A DNA stretch of 64,000 nt from assembly GCF_003316765.1 (NCBI RefSeq), contig NZ_NIJF01000116.1:230336-294335 (forward strand), written 5' to 3'. The stretch's first letter is position 1; each line of letters opens with the position of its first letter. A program made the translations under genes and the position numbers. Positions 43,637 through 53,173 of the stretch are shown here, in pieces. The notes under the pieces are model-generated. The model saw only the letters and a list, made by a program, of their open reading frames with translations, was not told the DNA's origin and made no database searches. Source of the stretch: Bacillus sp. P14.5. GTDB taxonomy: Bacteria; Bacillota; Bacilli; Bacillales; Bacillaceae_B.

Positions 43637-45622
43637 ATGGTGAAAGATCAATTTCAGTTAAAGTCTCATTATGAGCCGCAGGGGGACCAGCCCGCGGCAA
43701 TCAAAGAAATCGCCCAGGGAATCCGTGATGGAAAAAGGCATCAGACCCTGCTTGGCGCGACAGGGACAGGTAAAACCTTTACCGTCTCCAACGTCATAAA
43801 GGAAGTCAATAAGCCGACACTGGTCATCGCGCATAACAAAACGCTCGCAGGGCAGCTTTACAGCGAGTTCAAAGAGTTTTTTCCTGACAATGCGGTAGAG
43901 TATTTTGTCAGTTACTATGATTATTATCAGCCGGAAGCATACGTTCCGCAGACAGATACTTTTATAGAAAAAGATGCAAGCATCAATGATGAAATCGATA
44001 AACTGCGGCACTCGGCAACATCTTCGTTATTCGAACGGAAAGATGTCATCGTCATTGCCAGTGTTTCCTGTATTTACGGTCTCGGTTCTCCAGAGGAATA
44101 TAGAAATCTCGTTGTCTCATTAAGAACGGGCATGGAGATAGAACGCAACCAGCTGCTGCGGAAGCTTGTCGATGTTCAATATGCGAGGAATGATATTGAC
44201 TTCAAGCGCGGTACCTTCAGGGTGCGGGGCGATGTCGTGGAGATTTTCCCGGCTTCTAAAGACGAGCACTGCATGCGGATCGAGTTTTTTGGAGACGAAA
44301 TTGACCGCATTAGAGAAGTGGATTCACTGACAGGAGAAATCATCGGAGAAAGAGATCATGTCGCGATTTTCCCGGCTTCCCACTTCGTTACCCGCGAAGA
44401 AAAAATGAAGGTTGCCATTGGGAATATCGAGCAGGAGCTTGAAGAACAGCTAAAAATAATGAGAGAAGAAAATAAACTTCTGGAAGCGCAGCGTTTGGAG
44501 CAGAGAACAAGATATGACCTGGAAATGATGAGGGAGATGGGATTCTGTTCAGGAATCGAAAACTATTCACGCCATTTGACCCTTCGTCCTGCCGGGTCGA
44601 CACCTTATACCCTGCTGGATTATTTCCCTGATGACTTCATGATTGTCATCGATGAGTCACACGTGACCCTTCCGCAAATCAGAGGAATGTTTAATGGTGA
44701 CCAGGCGCGGAAGAAAGTATTGGTCGATCACGGATTCAGGCTGCCTTCAGCGATGGATAACCGTCCGCTGCGATTTGAAGAATTTGAAAAGAAAGTGGAT
44801 CAGCTTGTGTATGTCTCAGCGACACCGGGGCCTTATGAGGAAGAGCACAGCCCTGAGATGATTCAGCAGATTATCCGTCCGACAGGTTTGCTTGATCCAA
44901 CGATCGATGTCCGTCCGATTGAAGGGCAGATTGATGACATGATTGGAGAAATCAATGAGCGGATCGAGAAGAATGAACGGGTTCTTGTAACGACACTGAC
45001 GAAAAAAATGTCTGAAGACTTGTCTGCTTATTTGAAGGAAATCGGTATAAAGGTACAGTACCTTCACTCTGAAATCAAAACTCTTGAGCGGATTGAAATT
45101 CTGCGTGACCTGCGGATGGGCAAGTATGACGTCCTGGTCGGAATCAACCTGTTAAGGGAAGGACTGGATATTCCGGAAGTCTCGCTTGTCACTATTTTGG
45201 ATGCAGACAAAGAAGGTTTCCTCCGCTCGGAACGTTCCCTTATCCAGACCATTGGACGTGCTGCACGTAATTCCAACGGTCACGTCATCATGTATGCAGA
45301 CAAAATTACTGATTCCATGAGAAAGGCGCTTGATGAAACAAGCCGCCGCCGTGAAATTCAAAAAGCTTACAACGAGAAACATGGAATCACTCCGCAGACG
45401 ATCAAGAAGAACATTCCGAACCTTATCCGTGCCACCTATGCGGCAGAAGACCAGGCGGAGTATGAAGGAACACCGAAAAAAACAGCAAAGCTTACAAAAC
45501 CAGAGAGAGAAAAGCTTATTGCAAGCCTAGAAGGAGAAATGAAGGAAGCAGCGAGAGCGTTGGACTTCGAACGTGCCGCACAGCTGCGTGACACAGTTCT
45601 AGAGTTAAAAGCGGAAGGATGA
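43637..45622 (+). CDS. uvrB: UvrB, excinuclease ABC subunit B
   Basis: The 661-residue helicase-like protein has Walker A GATGTGKTFT (about residue 41), the DNA-opening beta-hairpin (YYDYYQPEAYVPQTDT), DESHVTLPQ, and a C-terminal UVR domain that recruits UvrC. With UvrA it verifies DNA damage in nucleotide excision repair. ATG follows CGGGAGGCAGG. It is SOS-regulated through the LexA box upstream and is followed after 6 bases by uvrA. Confidence 0.98.
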   Translation: MVKDQFQLKSHYEPQGDQPAAIKEIAQGIRDGKRHQTLLGATGTGKTFTVSNVIKEVNKPTLVIAHNKTLAGQLYSEFKEFFPDNAVEYFVSYYDYYQPEAYVPQTDTFIEKDASINDEIDKLRHSATSSLFERKDVIVIASVSCIYGLGSPEEYRNLVVSLRTGMEIERNQLLRKLVDVQYARNDIDFKRGTFRVRGDVVEIFPASKDEHCMRIEFFGDEIDRIREVDSLTGEIIGERDHVAIFPASHFVTREEKMKVAIGNIEQELEEQLKIMREENKLLEAQRLEQRTRYDLEMMREMGFCSGIENYSRHLTLRPAGSTPYTLLDYFPDDFMIVIDESHVTLPQIRGMFNGDQARKKVLVDHGFRLPSAMDNRPLRFEEFEKKVDQLVYVSATPGPYEEEHSPEMIQQIIRPTGLLDPTIDVRPIEGQIDDMIGEINERIEKNERVLVTTLTKKMSEDLSAYLKEIGIKVQYLHSEIKTLERIEILRDLRMGKYDVLVGINLLREGLDIPEVSLVTILDADKEGFLRSERSLIQTIGRAARNSNGHVIMYADKITDSMRKALDETSRRREIQKAYNEKHGITPQTIKKNIPNLIRATYAAEDQAEYEGTPKKTAKLTKPEREKLIASLEGEMKEAARALDFERAAQLRDTVLELKAEG

Positions 45623-45628
45623 CCAGTA

Positions 45629-48508
45629 ATGGCTAAAGATCAAATTGTAGTTCAAGGAGCTAGAGCTCATAACCTTAAGAATATAGATATTACCATTCCA
45701 AGGGATAAGCTTGTCGTATTGACGGGCTTGTCCGGTTCCGGTAAATCCTCTTTGGCCTTCGATACCATTTATGCTGAAGGCCAGAGAAGATATGTCGAGT
45801 CCCTGTCTGCTTATGCCAGGCAGTTCCTCGGACAAATGGATAAGCCGGACGTCGACGCCATCGAGGGGTTGTCCCCGGCGATTTCAATCGACCAGAAGAC
45901 TACAAGCCGAAACCCGCGTTCAACGGTGGGGACAGTCACGGAAATCTATGATTATCTTCGTTTGCTTTACGCCCGTGTCGGCAGGCCGATCTGTCCGATT
46001 CACGGGATTGAAATCAGTTCGCAGACGATCCAGCAAATGGTTGACCGAATCATGGAATATCAGGAGCGGACCAAGCTTCAGGTTTTGGCCCCGATTGTAT
46101 CCGGCAGAAAAGGGACCCATGTCAAAACGCTTGAGGATATCAAAAAGCAAGGATATGTAAGGGTCCGAGTCAATGGAGAAGTACTGGATCTTGGAGACGA
46201 TATCGAGCTTGAGAAAAATAAAAAGCATGACATAGAAGTCATCATTGACCGAATAGTGGTGAAAGAAGGCGTGGAAGCCCGTCTTTCCGACTCCCTTGAG
46301 ACAGCATTGCGGCTGGCAGACGGAAGGGTCCTCATCGATGTGATCGGTGAAGAGGAGCTTTTGTTCAGTGAACACCATGCCTGTCCTCAATGCGGATTCT
46401 CGATTGGTGAACTGGAACCTAGAATGTTTTCATTCAACAGTCCTTTTGGAGCCTGCCAAAGCTGTGACGGGCTCGGTTCGAAATTGGAAGTCGACGAGGA
46501 CTTGATCATTCCCATCTGGGACAAGACGCTTAATGAGAATGCAATTGCCCCTTGGGAGCCGACAAGCTCTCAATACTATCCGCAGCTGTTAAAAGCGGTC
46601 TGCAATCACTTTGGCATCGATATGGATGTCCCTGTTAAAGACCTGCCGAAGCATCAGCTTGATAAAGTGCTTTACGGCTCAAAAGGTGAAGAAGTTTACT
46701 TCCGTTATGAAAATGACTGGGGACAAGTCCGCGAGAACTATATCGAATTTGAAGGTGTCGTTAGTAATGTAGAACGCCGTTATAAAGAGACAAGTTCGGA
46801 CTACATCCGTGAGCAGATGGAAAAATACATGGGACAGAGACCGTGCCCTAAATGTAAAGGACACCGTTTGAAAACGGAAAGCCTGGCCGTAAAGGTGGAC
46901 TCCCTCCATATAGGAGAAGTGACGGCTTTCTCAATCGAAGAAGCAGAAGGATTCTTCGCCGGGCTGGAATTGTCCGAAAAAGAAATGAAGATTGCTAAGT
47001 TGATTCTGAGGGAAATCCGCGAGCGGCTTGGATTCCTGAATAATGTCGGGTTGGACTACCTGACGCTCAGCAGGGCAGCCGGTACGCTTTCAGGCGGGGA
47101 AGCCCAGCGCATCAGGCTGGCGACTCAAATCGGGTCACGCTTAACAGGTGTCCTGTATATCCTTGATGAACCATCTATCGGGCTTCATCAGCGTGATAAT
47201 GACCGCCTGATTTCGACTCTGCAGAACATGCGCGATATCGGAAACACCTTGATTGTCGTCGAGCATGATGAAGATACAATGCTTGCTGCAGATTACCTGA
47301 TCGATGTGGGTCCGGGAGCCGGAGTCCATGGTGGAGAAATCGTCTCAGCTGGAACACCGCAGGAAGTCATGGATGATTCCAATTCCCTGACAGGGCAGTA
47401 TCTCAGCGGTAAAAAATTCATTCCGCTTCCGGTCGGACGAAGGAAGCCGGATGGCCGCTTCATCGAAATAATGGGCGCGAAGGAAAACAACCTGAGAAAC
47501 GTAAAAGTGAAAATTCCTTTAGGCATCTTCACTTCCGTAACGGGAGTATCAGGATCTGGTAAAAGTACATTGATCAACGAGATCCTTCACAAATCTCTTG
47601 CACAGCAGCTTCATAGAGCCAAGTCGAAGCCAGGGCTGCATAAGCAGATCAAAGGTGTCGAGCATCTTGATAAGGTAATAGATATCGACCAATCACCAAT
47701 CGGAAGGACACCAAGGTCTAATCCAGCTACTTATACCGGGGTGTTCGATGATATTCGTGATGTTTACGCGACTACCAATGAAGCCAAGGTACGCGGTTAT
47801 AAAAAAGGGCGTTTCAGCTTTAACGTCAAAGGCGGACGCTGCGAAGCCTGCCGCGGGGATGGAATCATCAAAATAGAGATGCACTTCCTTCCAGATGTCT
47901 ATGTCCCTTGTGAGGTATGCCACGGCAAGCGGTATAACCGTGAAACACTGGAAGTGAAATATAAAGGCAAGAATATTGCAGATGTACTCGAAATGACAAT
48001 TGAAGATGCTCTGCAATTCTTTGAAAACATCCCGAAAATCAGCCGCAAGCTGCAGACGATTGCTGATGTGGGGCTCGGCTATATCAAGCTTGGCCAGCCT
48101 GCGACAACCTTGTCGGGAGGGGAAGCGCAGCGTGTGAAGCTGGCGTCTGAACTCCACCGCCGTTCAACCGGCCGTTCGCTTTACATCCTTGATGAGCCGA
48201 CAACGGGTTTGCATGTGGATGATATTTCCCGCCTGCTCGTTGTTCTGCAGCGTCTAGTGGAGAACGGCGATTCAGTACTTGTCATCGAGCATAATCTGGA
48301 TGTCATTAAAGCATCGGACTACCTCATTGATCTCGGTCCAGAGGGCGGGGACAAAGGCGGCACAATCGTCGCTTCCGGCACCCCGGAAAAAGTGGCCGAA
48401 GTGCCTGAATCCTATACCGGGAAATACCTGAAACCCGTCCTCCAACGAGACCGGGCCAGGATGGAGAAACGCATTAAAGAAAAAGAAGAAGTTGGCAGCA
48501 GCCGATAG
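45629..48508 (+). CDS. uvrA: UvrA, excinuclease ABC subunit A
   Basis: The 959-residue ABC-type damage sensor has two Walker A motifs (GLSGSGKSSL near residue 32; GVSGSGKSTL near residue 640), two signature motifs (LSGGEAQR) and zinc modules (CPQCGFS with CQSC; CEACRGDG with CEVCHGK). It scans DNA for distortions and loads UvrB. It is co-transcribed with uvrB and ends in a strong terminator. Confidence 0.98.
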   Translation: MAKDQIVVQGARAHNLKNIDITIPRDKLVVLTGLSGSGKSSLAFDTIYAEGQRRYVESLSAYARQFLGQMDKPDVDAIEGLSPAISIDQKTTSRNPRSTVGTVTEIYDYLRLLYARVGRPICPIHGIEISSQTIQQMVDRIMEYQERTKLQVLAPIVSGRKGTHVKTLEDIKKQGYVRVRVNGEVLDLGDDIELEKNKKHDIEVIIDRIVVKEGVEARLSDSLETALRLADGRVLIDVIGEEELLFSEHHACPQCGFSIGELEPRMFSFNSPFGACQSCDGLGSKLEVDEDLIIPIWDKTLNENAIAPWEPTSSQYYPQLLKAVCNHFGIDMDVPVKDLPKHQLDKVLYGSKGEEVYFRYENDWGQVRENYIEFEGVVSNVERRYKETSSDYIREQMEKYMGQRPCPKCKGHRLKTESLAVKVDSLHIGEVTAFSIEEAEGFFAGLELSEKEMKIAKLILREIRERLGFLNNVGLDYLTLSRAAGTLSGGEAQRIRLATQIGSRLTGVLYILDEPSIGLHQRDNDRLISTLQNMRDIGNTLIVVEHDEDTMLAADYLIDVGPGAGVHGGEIVSAGTPQEVMDDSNSLTGQYLSGKKFIPLPVGRRKPDGRFIEIMGAKENNLRNVKVKIPLGIFTSVTGVSGSGKSTLINEILHKSLAQQLHRAKSKPGLHKQIKGVEHLDKVIDIDQSPIGRTPRSNPATYTGVFDDIRDVYATTNEAKVRGYKKGRFSFNVKGGRCEACRGDGIIKIEMHFLPDVYVPCEVCHGKRYNRETLEVKYKGKNIADVLEMTIEDALQFFENIPKISRKLQTIADVGLGYIKLGQPATTLSGGEAQRVKLASELHRRSTGRSLYILDEPTTGLHVDDISRLLVVLQRLVENGDSVLVIEHNLDVIKASDYLIDLGPEGGDKGGTIVASGTPEKVAEVPESYTGKYLKPVLQRDRARMEKRIKEKEEVGSSR

Positions 48509-48513
48509 CAGCG

Positions 48514-48546
48514 AAGCCAGCCCTCGGATGCGGGGGCTGGCTTTTT
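48514..48546 (+). terminator. terminator of uvrBA
   Basis: AAGCCAGCCC pairs with GGGGCTGGCTT, followed by Ts. Confidence 0.9.
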
Positions 48547-48555
48547 AATATAGCA

Positions 48556-48615
48556 CGTTAATCCTTTAAAGTGTGAAAAGGGACAGTCCTTTTCAGTGCT
48601 TTAATTCGATAAAGC
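48556..48615. repeat. GGGACAGTCCC-family palindromic element, copy I
   Basis: GTTAATCCTTTAAAGTGTGA, the core GGGACAGTCCT, then TTTCAGTGCTTTAATTCGAT. Confidence 0.75.
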
Positions 48616-48759
48616 GGAAATCCTAAAAAACACATCTTGGTACGTATGGTTTATCAGCCTGAAGATGGAGGGAGAATTGATGAAAATATGGGATGATATA
48701 TATACCGAAAGGGTCTATTTAAAAGATTGATGATCCGAAATGGATACCCCTATTACCCT

Positions 48760-48840
48760 TTAATTTAGGAAGGTTGGAGCAGAACTCGATTTTTTTATCA
48801 GCCACAACCTTTGCGAAAACATCGTGCAAAAAAGAGGTAA
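48760..48840. repeat. decayed GGAGCGG-family element before yvlA
   Basis: GGAAGGTTGGAGCAGAACTC and ACAACCTTTGCGAAAACA match parts of the other copies. The preceding 48616-48759 holds no convincing gene. Confidence 0.4.
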
Positions 48841-48875
48841 TAAACCAAGTAAGAAAACAAAATTTGCTTCAATAG

Positions 48876-48901
48876 TGAAACCTTTGGGAAGTCACATCGT
48901 A
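48876..48901 (+). promoter_or_regulatory. sigma-W promoter of yvlABCD
   Basis: TGAAAC (48876-48881), a 16-base spacer and CGTA (48898-48901) match the Bacillus sigma-W consensus exactly. It lies 31 bases before the yvlA start. Confidence 0.9.
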
Positions 48902-48932
48902 AATATTAGTAATAGAGAGAGGAGTGACTTCC

Positions 48933-49247
48933 TTGGAGACGAACAGACTGCTGTCATCTCTTAGTTATTTCAGCATTTTCTTTGCAGGATTTATTTTTCC
49001 AATCATTGTGTATTTCCTGTCGGACCAGCCTGAAACGAAAAGGCATGCAAAATCAGCCTTTTTATCTCATTTGGTTCCGTTGATTGCAATGCCGCTTGTC
49101 GTTGCAGGGGTTTTCTTTGACATTGGACTTCTGTCGGCAGGAAACGGTATACCGGTTTTTATGTTCATTGCCATTGGTTTTTCGCTGCTCATATCATTGA
49201 TCGTAGTTATATGGAATGTTTATAAGGGAATAAAGGTACTGTTATAA
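48933..49247 (+). CDS. yvlA: YvlA-like DUF4870 membrane protein
   Basis: About 104 residues with three membrane helices. The segment RLLSSLSYFSIFFAGFIFPIIV and the following SDQPETKRHAKSAF are typical of DUF4870/YvlA proteins. TTG 48933 fits GAGAGGAGTG better than GTG 48924. It is the first gene of the sigma-W cell-envelope-stress operon yvlABCD; the molecular role is not established. Confidence 0.85.
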   Translation: METNRLLSSLSYFSIFFAGFIFPIIVYFLSDQPETKRHAKSAFLSHLVPLIAMPLVVAGVFFDIGLLSAGNGIPVFMFIAIGFSLLISLIVVIWNVYKGIKVLL

Positions 49248-49267
49248 CTTTGAAGGAGTGAAGAGGT

Positions 49268-50419
49268 ATGAATGAAGAACGTAAACGCATTTTGGATATG
49301 GTTGAAAAAGGACAGCTCTCGACAAAGGAAGCCCTGACACTGCTTGAAGCGCTGGACAAAGAAGGTTCTTCCCATAAAGAAAAACAACCTTATAAAGAAA
49401 AAGAAACGGATCTCCTGGATGACCTTGCGAATCTGTTTACGGGAGAGAAGAAAGACTATCAGGATGATTATGGTGAAAAAACAACGTATACAAACAACAA
49501 CGGCAAGGATAAGCTGATTGACTTTTTCCAATCCGCTTTGAATAAGGTGAAAAATTTCGATTTGGATTTCGAATTTAATAAATCAATAGAGCTTTCTCAT
49601 GTTTTCCAGGAAACCGAAGTGGGAGCGTTGAAGGAAGCAGCCGTGGATGTAGCGAACGGCAAGGTAGAGGTCCTGCCTTGGGAGCAGGATGAAGTAAGAG
49701 TCGAATGCCAGGTGAAGGTGTACAGGACAGATGATATTGAAGAGGCACGCAGATCCTTCTTGGCCAATACTGATTTCTATATTGAAAATGGAAAGGTGCG
49801 GTTGTCCACAGAGCTGAAGTGGATGAAGGTGAATACGAAGGTTTATATTCCCGCTTCTCAGTATGAAAAAGTATCAATCAAGGTCCTCAATGGAACTGTC
49901 AGCTCCGAAAGGGTGAAGGCCGACTCTTTCAAGGTACGGTCCGCTAATGGAAAAGTTGAATTGAAGGATATGGTAACAAGGCACATAGAAGTGGACACTT
50001 CCAACGGGGCGATTCACTTAGCCAACATCATCTCAGACAGTGTGGAAGCTGAGTCCATTAATGGGAAGGTGTACTTGGAAGGCGATGTCGCAGAGACTGA
50101 CCTTCAGTCACTGAACGGAACAATTGTGTGCTGCCTGAGAGGCGACAGAGCAGACACCCTTCACGCCAAGGCGGTAACAGGCGGAATCGACTTGTATGTA
50201 CCGGAAAACATCGGAATCAAAGGTGAGGCAAAGTCCAACCTCGGCAGTTTTAAGATCGAGATGGAGGGTATAAATATAGTAGAAGAAAAAAATGAAGTGG
50301 TACAAAAGCATGTTCACTTTTCTAAAGAAAGTGACTCAGATAAGAAGCTTCATATCTTTGCTCACACAAAAACAGGTTCTGTCGTCATAAAAAAATCAGA
50401 AGTGAAGAATGATATGTAG
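49268..50419 (+). CDS. yvlB: YvlB-like DUF4097 protein
   Basis: 383 residues. A short N-terminal helical-hairpin domain (MNEERKRILDMVEKGQLST, a SHOCT-like motif) is followed by a Lys/Glu linker and a DUF4097 beta-helix-like domain (about 120-345) with repeated xVxxxNGxV turns (KVLNGTV, SANGKVEL, SINGKVYL). It lacks a signal peptide. In B. subtilis yvlB is sigma-W-dependent and takes part in defence against envelope stress, probably with the PspC-like YvlC. ATG follows AAGGAGTGAAGAGGT. Confidence 0.9.
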   Translation: MNEERKRILDMVEKGQLSTKEALTLLEALDKEGSSHKEKQPYKEKETDLLDDLANLFTGEKKDYQDDYGEKTTYTNNNGKDKLIDFFQSALNKVKNFDLDFEFNKSIELSHVFQETEVGALKEAAVDVANGKVEVLPWEQDEVRVECQVKVYRTDDIEEARRSFLANTDFYIENGKVRLSTELKWMKVNTKVYIPASQYEKVSIKVLNGTVSSERVKADSFKVRSANGKVELKDMVTRHIEVDTSNGAIHLANIISDSVEAESINGKVYLEGDVAETDLQSLNGTIVCCLRGDRADTLHAKAVTGGIDLYVPENIGIKGEAKSNLGSFKIEMEGINIVEEKNEVVQKHVHFSKESDSDKKLHIFAHTKTGSVVIKKSEVKNDM

Positions 50420-50455
50420 GACAGAACATAAGATTTAAGAGAGGATGATAATTGA

Positions 50456-50638
50456 ATGGCATTAGCTCGTTCACGAACAAATAAGGTCTTGGCAGGAGTG
50501 CTTGGCGGTATTGCCGAACAAACTGGCATGAGCGCTAACCTATTGAGGATCATCTTCGTCATTTTGCTTTTCCCGACAGGATTTTTCCCGTTAGGTCTTG
50601 CTTATATTATCGGTGCGTTTGTACTCCCTAAAAGATAA
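50456..50638 (+). CDS. yvlC: YvlC-like PspC-domain protein
   Basis: This 60-residue protein is a bare PspC domain: a basic N-terminus (RSRTNKVLAGVLGGIAEQTG) and one or two membrane-spanning segments. PspC proteins sense envelope stress and anchor partners at the membrane. ATG 50456 follows GAGAGGATGATAATTGA. It lies between yvlB and yvlD, as in B. subtilis. Confidence 0.9.
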   Translation: MALARSRTNKVLAGVLGGIAEQTGMSANLLRIIFVILLFPTGFFPLGLAYIIGAFVLPKR

Positions 50639-50655
50639 GAAGGAGTAAAACTTGA

Positions 50656-51018
50656 ATGAGATGGCTGATCGGTATTTTAATCAATGCGGTGGTCTTTGTC
50701 AGTCTGGCCGGATATTTTGATGGGTTCGAAGTATCCAGTTTCGGGGCGGCTGTCATTGCCAGCTTCATTCTGGCAATCTTGAATGTGCTGGTAAGGCCGA
50801 TCCTGATTCTGCTGACACTGCCCGCGACAATTTTAACACTTGGGCTGTTCCTGTTTGTCATCAACGCAATCACCTTATGGCTGACTGACGGTATAATGGG
50901 AAGCAGCTTTGAGATGGATGGCTTCGGAATGGCTTTACTCGCCGCTGTCATACTTTCCATTGTCAATATCGCGATTCAAAAAGCGGTTATTGAACCTATG
51001 AAGAAGAAAAAAGAGTGA
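50656..51018 (+). CDS. yvlD: YvlD-like phage-holin-family membrane protein
   Basis: 120 residues with four membrane helices and the conserved LNVLVRPILILLTLPATILTLG segment of the YvlD family. In B. subtilis it is the last gene of the sigma-W yvlABCD operon. Function is not established beyond envelope stress. ATG 50656 follows AAGGAGTAAAACTTGA. Its stop codon overlaps the terminator stem. Confidence 0.88.
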   Translation: MRWLIGILINAVVFVSLAGYFDGFEVSSFGAAVIASFILAILNVLVRPILILLTLPATILTLGLFLFVINAITLWLTDGIMGSSFEMDGFGMALLAAVILSIVNIAIQKAVIEPMKKKKE

Positions 51019-51046
51019 GAAGCATAGCTGCTTCCCGCTCTTTTTT
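51011..51046 (+). terminator. terminator of yvlABCD
   Basis: AAGAGTGAGAAGCA pairs with TGCTTCCCGCTCTT, followed by Ts. Confidence 0.85.
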
Positions 51047-51115
51047 GTTTTGATCGAGTTTATCTGCTGGCTAGGAATCACCGCGATTGGAATTTGGATG
51101 AAAGGCGGTGGGGAG

Positions 51116-51790
51116 TCAAGACCTAGAGATGAACCCTTCAAATCCCGCCCTTTTTAATTTGCTGAGCAATGCCTCTGCATTTTCTTTTCTTGAAAAAGCT
51201 CCTGCCTGAACTTTGTATAGCCTGCTCTCTTTTTTGGCAAGCCTATAGTGATCAGCTAATGCAAGTGCAATAGCCTGCCCGCAGGTTTTGCGGTAGGAAG
51301 GCGTTTTGAGGAGCTCTGCCTCTTTTTTATTGGTCATAAATCCGCATTCCACCAAGACCGCCGTCATTTCGGTTTCCCGGAGAACATGAAAGTCTGCTGC
51401 CTTTACGCCTCTGTTTTTAAGGCCTGTCCTTTCTGTCAGCTTGGTCTGGATGTTATTTGCAAGACTTAGCGCAGCTGCCGGTTTCGTTTGATATACATAG
51501 GTTTCCACACCATGAGCATCGTTCCAGCCGCTTCCGAAGGCATTGGCATGGATGGAGATGAAGACATCGCCTTTCATTCTGTTGGCGAAGTCGCTTCTTC
51601 TTTTTAAACTCACATCCTCTTTATCGGAATGAGTGAAATAGACTTCTGTTTTTTCATAGGAAAGGAGTAACTCTTTTGCCGCCAAGGCAGCCTCCCTATT
51701 GAATTCATACTCCCTCATTCCAGAGGGGCTGCGCTTTCCGGGCGTGCTGTAACCGTGTCCTGCATCAATGATAATCTTCAATTTTCCCAC
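51116..51790 (-). CDS. N-acetylmuramoyl-L-alanine amidase with SPOR domain
   Basis: 224 residues. An Amidase_3 domain (residues 1-180) has zinc ligands in IDAGHGYSTPG (His), EYEFNREA (Glu) and SIHANAFG (His), and the catalytic Glu in VECGFMTN. A short C-terminal SPOR-like domain (YKVQAGAFSRKENAEALLSK) would bind stripped glycan strands at septa or in spores. No signal peptide is visible, so either it is exported another way or it is released by lysis, as for mother-cell lytic enzymes. It is convergent with the yvlABCD operon. Confidence 0.88.
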   Translation of the reverse strand: MGKLKIIIDAGHGYSTPGKRSPSGMREYEFNREAALAAKELLLSYEKTEVYFTHSDKEDVSLKRRSDFANRMKGDVFISIHANAFGSGWNDAHGVETYVYQTKPAAALSLANNIQTKLTERTGLKNRGVKAADFHVLRETEMTAVLVECGFMTNKKEAELLKTPSYRKTCGQAIALALADHYRLAKKESRLYKVQAGAFSRKENAEALLSKLKRAGFEGFISRS

Positions 51791-52034
51791 CTCTTCTCTT
51801 GATTTTCATTCTATATATAGGATTTCACGGCAGTCTTGGACACCTATTCCATAAAAAGAAGGTTTGCGAAGGTGGTAGTCCGCCGTTGAAAAGTGCTAAA
51901 ATGGGTTAGAATGAATTCTTTATGGCTGCACTGTTAAAAATGGATTGAAACACGGGGCAGCAGGTAAAAATAATCCTGGTGGAAAACGTTCGATACATAT
52001 AAACGTTTGAAGATAAAAAAAGGAGGACTTCTTT

Positions 52035-52970
52035 TTGGCAAAAGTACGCGCAAAAGATATTGTTGAGAAGTTTAATCTTGAAATGGTCAGCGGCGAGGAA
52101 GGCCTTCACCGTCCGATTGTCACGACCGATATTTCAAGGCCGGGTCTGGAGATGGCCGGTTATTTTGATTATTATCCCGCAGAGAGAATCCAGCTTCTTG
52201 GTAAAACCGAATTGAGTTTTCTTGAAAAACTGGATGACATTCAACGGAAATCAAGGATGGATCAGCTGTGCACGGATATTACACCCGGCATCATCATCAG
52301 CCGTGATATGGAAATTCCTCCAGAATTAATCGAAGCATCCAACCGGTGTGACGTGCCAGTCATGAGAACCCCGTTGAAGACGACAAGGTTTTCGAGCCGG
52401 CTGACCAACTACCTTGAAAGCAAGCTCGCACCTACGACTGCTATCCATGGCGTTCTTGTCGATATTTATGGTGTCGGTGTCATGATCACAGGGAAAAGCG
52501 GCGTTGGTAAAAGTGAAACTGCGCTTGAGCTTGTTAAAAGAGGCCACCGCCTTGTCGCGGATGATTGCGTGGAAATACGCCAGGAGGACACTGATACGCT
52601 TGTCGGAAGTTCTCCCGAGCTGATTGAACATCTGCTGGAAATCCGCGGTCTCGGCATCATCAATGTCATGACGCTGTTCGGAGCAGGAGCAGTCCGCAGC
52701 TACAAGAGGATCACCCTCTGCATCAATCTCGAGCTTTGGGATAAAACCAAGCAGTATGACAGACTGGGCTTGGAAGAAGAAAAAATGCGGATCATTGATA
52801 CTGATATCACCAAATTGACGGTCCCTGTCCGTCCTGGGCGAAATCTTGCTGTCATCATCGAAGTGGCTGCCATGAACTTCCGTCTGAAAAGAATGGGAGT
52901 CAACGCCGCCGAACAATTCACAAACCGTCTGAGTGACGTCATTGAAGACGGAGACCAGGAAGATTTCTAG
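52035..52970 (+). CDS. hprK: HPr kinase/phosphorylase
   Basis: The 311-residue HprK/P has an N-terminal DRTGG-like domain, Walker A GKSGVGKSETA (about residue 153), and the HprK signature EIRGLGIINVMTLFG (about 204-218). It phosphorylates HPr at Ser46 and dephosphorylates it according to fructose-1,6-bisphosphate, ATP and phosphate, so it drives carbon catabolite repression through CcpA. TTG 52035 after AGGAGGACTTCTT is the only sensible start. The gene order hprK-lgt-yvoD-ppaX-yvoF is that of B. subtilis, but a triple repeat separates hprK from lgt. Confidence 0.96.
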   Translation: MAKVRAKDIVEKFNLEMVSGEEGLHRPIVTTDISRPGLEMAGYFDYYPAERIQLLGKTELSFLEKLDDIQRKSRMDQLCTDITPGIIISRDMEIPPELIEASNRCDVPVMRTPLKTTRFSSRLTNYLESKLAPTTAIHGVLVDIYGVGVMITGKSGVGKSETALELVKRGHRLVADDCVEIRQEDTDTLVGSSPELIEHLLEIRGLGIINVMTLFGAGAVRSYKRITLCINLELWDKTKQYDRLGLEEEKMRIIDTDITKLTVPVRPGRNLAVIIEVAAMNFRLKRMGVNAAEQFTNRLSDVIEDGDQEDF

Positions 52971-52981
52971 AACTAGCTTTA

Positions 52982-53120
52982 CTCCTTTAAAGCATTGAAA
53001 GGGACAGTCTCTTTCAGTGCGGTGATACGTTACTGTGTAGCAAGGGAAAGTCCCTTTTCGTAAACGACCGTGTTAAAGCGGCAGCAGGGACAGTCCCTCT
53101 TAGTGAAGCAGCGCGTTAAT
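52982..53120. repeat. GGGACAGTCCC-family palindromic element, copy J (three cores)
   Basis: Three consecutive units with cores GGGACAGTCTC, GGGAAAGTCCC and GGGACAGTCCC, ending CGCGTTAATG. It fills most of the hprK-lgt gap. Confidence 0.75.
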
Positions 53121-53173
53121 GAATAAATAACATCAAGTAATGATTTGATATGTAGAATGGGAGTGTTTGAGGT

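Noticed and set aside
51960..52034. ECF sigma factor promoter before hprK
   Set aside because: GAAAAC-N16-CGTT is only a partial match, and AACGTT repeats nearby make it ambiguous.
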